A DNA stretch of 64,000 nucleotides, taken from assembly GCF_011400295.1 (NCBI RefSeq), contig NZ_CP049859.1, forward strand, positions 1,178,001 to 1,242,000, given 5' to 3'. Position numbers and translations under genes: made by a program. The DNA is from Erysipelothrix sp. HDW6A (GTDB lineage: Bacteria; Bacillota_I; Bacilli_A; Erysipelotrichales; Erysipelotrichaceae). Positions 60,846 through 64,000 of this stretch are shown here, piece by piece (within the stretch, counting starts at the first letter, position 1; every line of letters begins with the position of its first letter). Below the pieces are notes generated by a model, which saw only the letters and a program-made list of their open reading frames with translations, was not told where the DNA came from and ran no database searches.

Positions 60846-62464
60846 TGAAGACAATAAATGGAGATACTTTTTTACGTATGTTAGAAAGTGGGGCAAATAA
60901 CCTCACAAATAAACACAATGAAATCAATGCATTGAATGTTTTCCCTGTTCCTGATGGAGATACAGGAACAAACATGAACTTAACTTTTACTAGTGGTCTT
61001 AATGATGCTCGTAAAGTTATGACATCACACATTGGTCAATTATCGAAAACATTATCACGTGGTCTTCTTATGGGAGCTCGTGGTAACTCGGGTGTTATCT
61101 TGTCACAGATTTTCAGAGGTTTTGCTCAATCTGTAGAAGATAAACATGAAGTAACTGTACCGGAATTAGCAGAAGCTTTTGTTAATGGTCGTACTGTAGC
61201 TTATAAGGCAGTTATGCGTCCTGTTGAGGGAACAATCCTTACAGTATTACGTGAAAGTGCTGAAGCAACAAAATTCTACGTGGATGCTAATCCAGAAATC
61301 ACAGTCATTGAATTCTTTGAAAAGCTTGTAGCAGAAGCAAACGATTCACTTGATTACACTCCAGAACTTTTACCTGTTCTTAAAGAAGTGGGTGTTGTCG
61401 ATAGTGGTGGAAAAGGTTACGTAACAGTTTTGGAAGGTTTTCTTGCAGAATTGAAAGACCAACCAATCCAACTCTTAGATGGTGCAGAAGTAGAGCATAC
61501 TGCAGCTACTGATTTTGAACATGATGAATTTGGTTACTGTACTGAATTTATCGTTAAGTTAAATGATGATGCTCCAGCAGCATACTCAGAAGATATCTTA
61601 CGTGCTGAATTAGAAGCAATTGGTAACTCACTAGTTGTTGTTACTGATGAAGATATCGTTAAAGTTCACGTTCATACTCTAACACCAGGTAACGCATTAA
61701 ACATCGGACAAAAATACGGTGAGTTTGCGAAACTTAAGATTGAGAATATGACAGAACAACATAACACAATTCTAGATCAACAAATTGAAAAAGAATCAGC
61801 TCCTCATTCAAAATATGCAATTGTTTCAGTTGCAGCAGGTGAGGGAGTTGTTGAAATGTTTAAAGAACTTCGTGCTGAATATATTATCAGTGGTGGTCAA
61901 ACAATGAACCCTTCAACTGAAGATTTCGTTGAGGTAATTCAAAAGATCAATGCTGATCACATCTTTGTCTTGCCAAATAACTCAAATATTATTATGGCTG
62001 CAAAACAAGCACAAGATATTCTTACAGAAAAAGACATTCGTGTTATCGAAACAAAAACAATTCCTCAAGGTTTATCAGCATGTGTCATGTTTAATCCTGA
62101 TATTGATGTTGATGATAACTTAGAAGAAATGCTTGCAGCTGTATCCAATACACGAACAGGTCAAGTAACTTATGCAATTAAAGACACAACATTTGAATCT
62201 ATTGAAATTCATGAAAATGACTTCATTGGAATTCTTGAGAAAGATATCGTAGCTACAAACTCTGATCGCGTTCTTCTTACTAAAGAATTATTAAAACAAT
62301 TAATTCTTGATGAAAGCGAACTTGTTACATTAATCGTTGGTGAAGGTGTAGATAGTGAAGAATCACAAGGTCTTGTAGATTATATTGAATCTAATTATGA
62401 TGTTGAAGTTGAAATTATTGAGGGTATGCAACCTGTTTACTCTTACATTATTGGTGTTGAATAA
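60845..62464 (+). CDS. fakA: Fatty acid kinase catalytic subunit FakA (DAK2 domain, YloV-like)
   Basis: Phosphorylates exogenous fatty acids held by a FakB protein, producing acyl-phosphate for PlsY, encoded at 26 kb. The 539-residue protein has an N-terminal DAK2 (dihydroxyacetone kinase-like) ATP-binding domain with NVFPVPDGDTGTNM (near residues 30-43) and GARGNSGVILSQI. A middle domain and a C-terminal DegV-like domain follow. Its ATG overlaps the Asp23-family gene by one base. A strong hairpin follows. No FakB gene is seen in the window. Confidence 0.94.
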   Translation: MKTINGDTFLRMLESGANNLTNKHNEINALNVFPVPDGDTGTNMNLTFTSGLNDARKVMTSHIGQLSKTLSRGLLMGARGNSGVILSQIFRGFAQSVEDKHEVTVPELAEAFVNGRTVAYKAVMRPVEGTILTVLRESAEATKFYVDANPEITVIEFFEKLVAEANDSLDYTPELLPVLKEVGVVDSGGKGYVTVLEGFLAELKDQPIQLLDGAEVEHTAATDFEHDEFGYCTEFIVKLNDDAPAAYSEDILRAELEAIGNSLVVVTDEDIVKVHVHTLTPGNALNIGQKYGEFAKLKIENMTEQHNTILDQQIEKESAPHSKYAIVSVAAGEGVVEMFKELRAEYIISGGQTMNPSTEDFVEVIQKINADHIFVLPNNSNIIMAAKQAQDILTEKDIRVIETKTIPQGLSACVMFNPDIDVDDNLEEMLAAVSNTRTGQVTYAIKDTTFESIEIHENDFIGILEKDIVATNSDRVLLTKELLKQLILDESELVTLIVGEGVDSEESQGLVDYIESNYDVEVEIIEGMQPVYSYIIGVE

Positions 62465-62465
62465 T

Positions 62466-62487
62466 AGGGCGTTCTCGCCCTTTTTTT
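62466..62487 (+). terminator. Terminator between fakA and recG
   Basis: AGGGCG (62466-62471) pairs with CGCCCT (62476-62481) around TTCT, followed by a run of T's. It ends only 11 bases before the recG ATG. Confidence 0.85.
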
Positions 62488-62497
62488 CTAAATCTCA

Positions 62498-64000
62498 ATG
62501 ACTAAATTAACACCGAAACAAGAAAACATTATAGATTCACTAGGCTATGATAGTCCCACTAGTTTTCTTAACCACACACCCTACCGATATGATATCTTAG
62601 AAAATAAACCTGTTGAACAATGGCAAGAAGGAGATAATCTTGTCTTTTTTGGTGAGCTAATGTCAGGATTCCAACATATTCGTCTACGTGGTAAGCAAGT
62701 TATGACGCATTTCCAGGTTTTCGTCGAAGGGGAAGTAATTAAAGTAACCATCTTCAATAGACCTTTCTTAAAGGCTGGAAATTACAACAATGGCATAACT
62801 GTAATTGGAACAGTTTCAAAAAATGGATCGATCGTTGCGAAAAGTGTTACAAATACGAGTCTTGAAGAAAATCTTGGCATTAAACCTATGTATCCTCTTA
62901 AAGCTGGTATTAAAAACTATGAAATCGTTCGACTCATTAAGAAGCTTCTTCAAGGACTAGAAATTCTTAATATTATCCCGGATAGGTTTATTAAGGATTA
63001 CAGGCTCGAAAATCGACGAAGTGCAATGATAGGTGTCCATACACCAAATAGCATGAATGACGTTCACAGAGCGCTTAGAACTCTAAAATACGAAGAATTT
63101 TTAAGATATCATCTTCATGTCGCTTTAAATTCAAATACCCATGAATTTGGTATTGCAAAGAATGTCTCAATTCAAATGATTCAGAATGAACTCAATAACT
63201 TACCATATACACTCACGAGTGACCAAGAAGAGTCACTGCATGATATTCTTGATGATATTCATTCGCAGAAACAGATGAACCGTCTATTACAAGGTGATGT
63301 AGGGTCTGGTAAGACCGTTGTTGCTTTCTTAGCAGCAGTTGCTGTAATCAAAGCAGGTTATCAAGTGGCGTTTCTTGTTCCTACAGATATTTTACTGTAC
63401 CAACATGTACGCTCATTTCAAAAGATGTTTCCAGATATGGAATGTCACGTTCTTGCTCAGTCAGTAGCAAACCGTGAAGAAAGAATCGCTGAGATTAAAG
63501 AAAGTGGACCTTCTTTGATCATAGGTACTCATACTCTTTTCTCTGAAGACGTTGTCTATAACAAGCTAGGATTAGTAATTATTGATGAACAACATCGTTT
63601 TGGTGTGAAGCAAAGACAAGCAATGATTCAAAAAGGTGAGAAGACTGATACATTAATGTTATCGGCAACACCAATACCTCGAACATTAGCAACAAGTCTA
63701 TTCTTTGACCTTGATGTAAGTACAATTGCTAGTTATCCAAGTCATCGACAAAAAATAGAAACACATTTAATACCGGAAAACTCAATTCGAACAATTTTAT
63801 CCGAGCTTACAAACGTTGTGAAGAACAAGGGTCAAATTTATGTTGTGTGTCCAGCTATATCAGAAGGTGAACGACCTAATGTAAAGTATGTTGAAGGTAT
63901 CTACGATCAACTATCAAACGTATTTTCTGGCTATACTGTTGAAATGATTCATGGAAAAATCAATGATGACCAACGAAAAGATATCATGAATCGTTTTGTA
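62498..64000 (+). CDS. recG: ATP-dependent DNA helicase RecG (5' part, cut by window end)
   Basis: A helicase that remodels stalled replication forks and junctions. The frame is open from ATG 62498 to the last base, 501 codons of the usual 670-690. It has the N-terminal wedge (OB) domain and motif I LLQGDVGSGKTVVA (near residues 262-275). The DEQH box VIIDEQHRFGVKQRQ and motif III LSATPIPRTLA are present, as well as the start of the second helicase lobe. No SD precedes the ATG, which sits just after the fakA terminator; an upstream in-frame stop at 62489 excludes a longer start. The yloU-yloV-recG neighbourhood matches Bacillus. Confidence 0.95.
   Translation, partial: MTKLTPKQENIIDSLGYDSPTSFLNHTPYRYDILENKPVEQWQEGDNLVFFGELMSGFQHIRLRGKQVMTHFQVFVEGEVIKVTIFNRPFLKAGNYNNGITVIGTVSKNGSIVAKSVTNTSLEENLGIKPMYPLKAGIKNYEIVRLIKKLLQGLEILNIIPDRFIKDYRLENRRSAMIGVHTPNSMNDVHRALRTLKYEEFLRYHLHVALNSNTHEFGIAKNVSIQMIQNELNNLPYTLTSDQEESLHDILDDIHSQKQMNRLLQGDVGSGKTVVAFLAAVAVIKAGYQVAFLVPTDILLYQHVRSFQKMFPDMECHVLAQSVANREERIAEIKESGPSLIIGTHTLFSEDVVYNKLGLVIIDEQHRFGVKQRQAMIQKGEKTDTLMLSATPIPRTLATSLFFDLDVSTIASYPSHRQKIETHLIPENSIRTILSELTNVVKNKGQIYVVCPAISEGERPNVKYVEGIYDQLSNVFSGYTVEMIHGKINDDQRKDIMNRFV

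Noticed and set aside
1-64000. CRISPR arrays, insertion sequences, prophage, tRNA or rRNA genes
   Set aside because: No regularly spaced repeats, transposase-like frames with terminal repeats, phage genes, or tRNA/rRNA-like segments were recognised on either strand by eye.

Overview
The window is an ordinary, densely packed chromosomal stretch of a low-GC Gram-positive bacterium. AAGGAGG-type ribosome binding sites, a ParE/ParC pair, the SMC-ScpA-ScpB system, an LPXTG surface protein, the YqeH-YhbY-NadD-RsfS ribosome cluster, the Prp/extended-L27 pair and a RuvAB-MurG-DivIB run all fit Firmicutes (Bacillota). Overall protein character and the NadD-YqeK fusion suggest the Erysipelotrichia, most likely an Erysipelothrix species. 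That assignment is inference; no rRNA gene is present to confirm it. I see no tRNA or rRNA genes, insertion sequences, prophage or CRISPR array, and no gene-free gap longer than 300 bases.

Layout: 0.04-7.9 kb holds purB-purA behind a promoter and a terminator-like leader, then a BMP-family lipoprotein and ABC transporter for nucleosides with a cre-like site upstream. 7.9-14 kb holds a YeiH-type membrane protein facing a LysR regulator, nicotinate phosphoribosyltransferase, and a divergent pair of M16 peptidase-like genes. 14-22.6 kb is a long plus-strand run: a small SSB-like protein, thyA, dihydrofolate reductase, pyrimidine-nucleoside phosphorylase, scpA, scpB, rluB, rsmE, an unrecognised gene, murE and deoC. 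22.6-26.6 kb is minus strand: a HAD phosphatase, a two-gene ABC exporter and plsY. 26.7-32.7 kb has an EEP-family phosphodiesterase/nuclease with a membrane protein, then parE-parC; the ParC C-terminus appears displaced into another frame. 32.8-36.8 kb is the yqeH-yhbY-nadD/yqeK-rsfS-methyltransferase-mtnN operon. 36.8-38.8 kb (minus) holds a broken CAP-domain LPXTG surface protein and a small anchored protein. 38.9-45.2 kb is smc-ftsY-ylxM-ackA-nrnA. 45.3-52.4 kb is a ZIP transporter, galE, dnaE and a two-component system. 52.4-54.5 kb is a BlaI-type repressor with an M56 membrane protease fused to an M23 (LytM-type) peptidoglycan peptidase domain. 54.6-64 kb is rplU-prp-rpmA with an L21-type leader, obgE, ruvAB, murG, divIB, an Asp23-family gene, fakA and the first 501 codons of recG.

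Functionally the window combines nucleotide synthesis and salvage (purA, purB, transporter, pdp, deoC, thyA, DHFR, mtnN), chromosome maintenance (smc/scpAB, parEC, ruvAB, recG, dnaE) and ribosome assembly (yqeH, yhbY, rsfS, obgE, rluB, rsmE, Prp/L27). It also carries wall and membrane synthesis genes (murE, murG, divIB, plsY, fakA). The most unusual item is the BlaI / M56-M23 pair. Secondary points are an SMC about 200 residues shorter than usual, the parC reading-frame break, the twice-broken surface protein, a non-canonical MurE substrate motif and a probable attenuator before purB.
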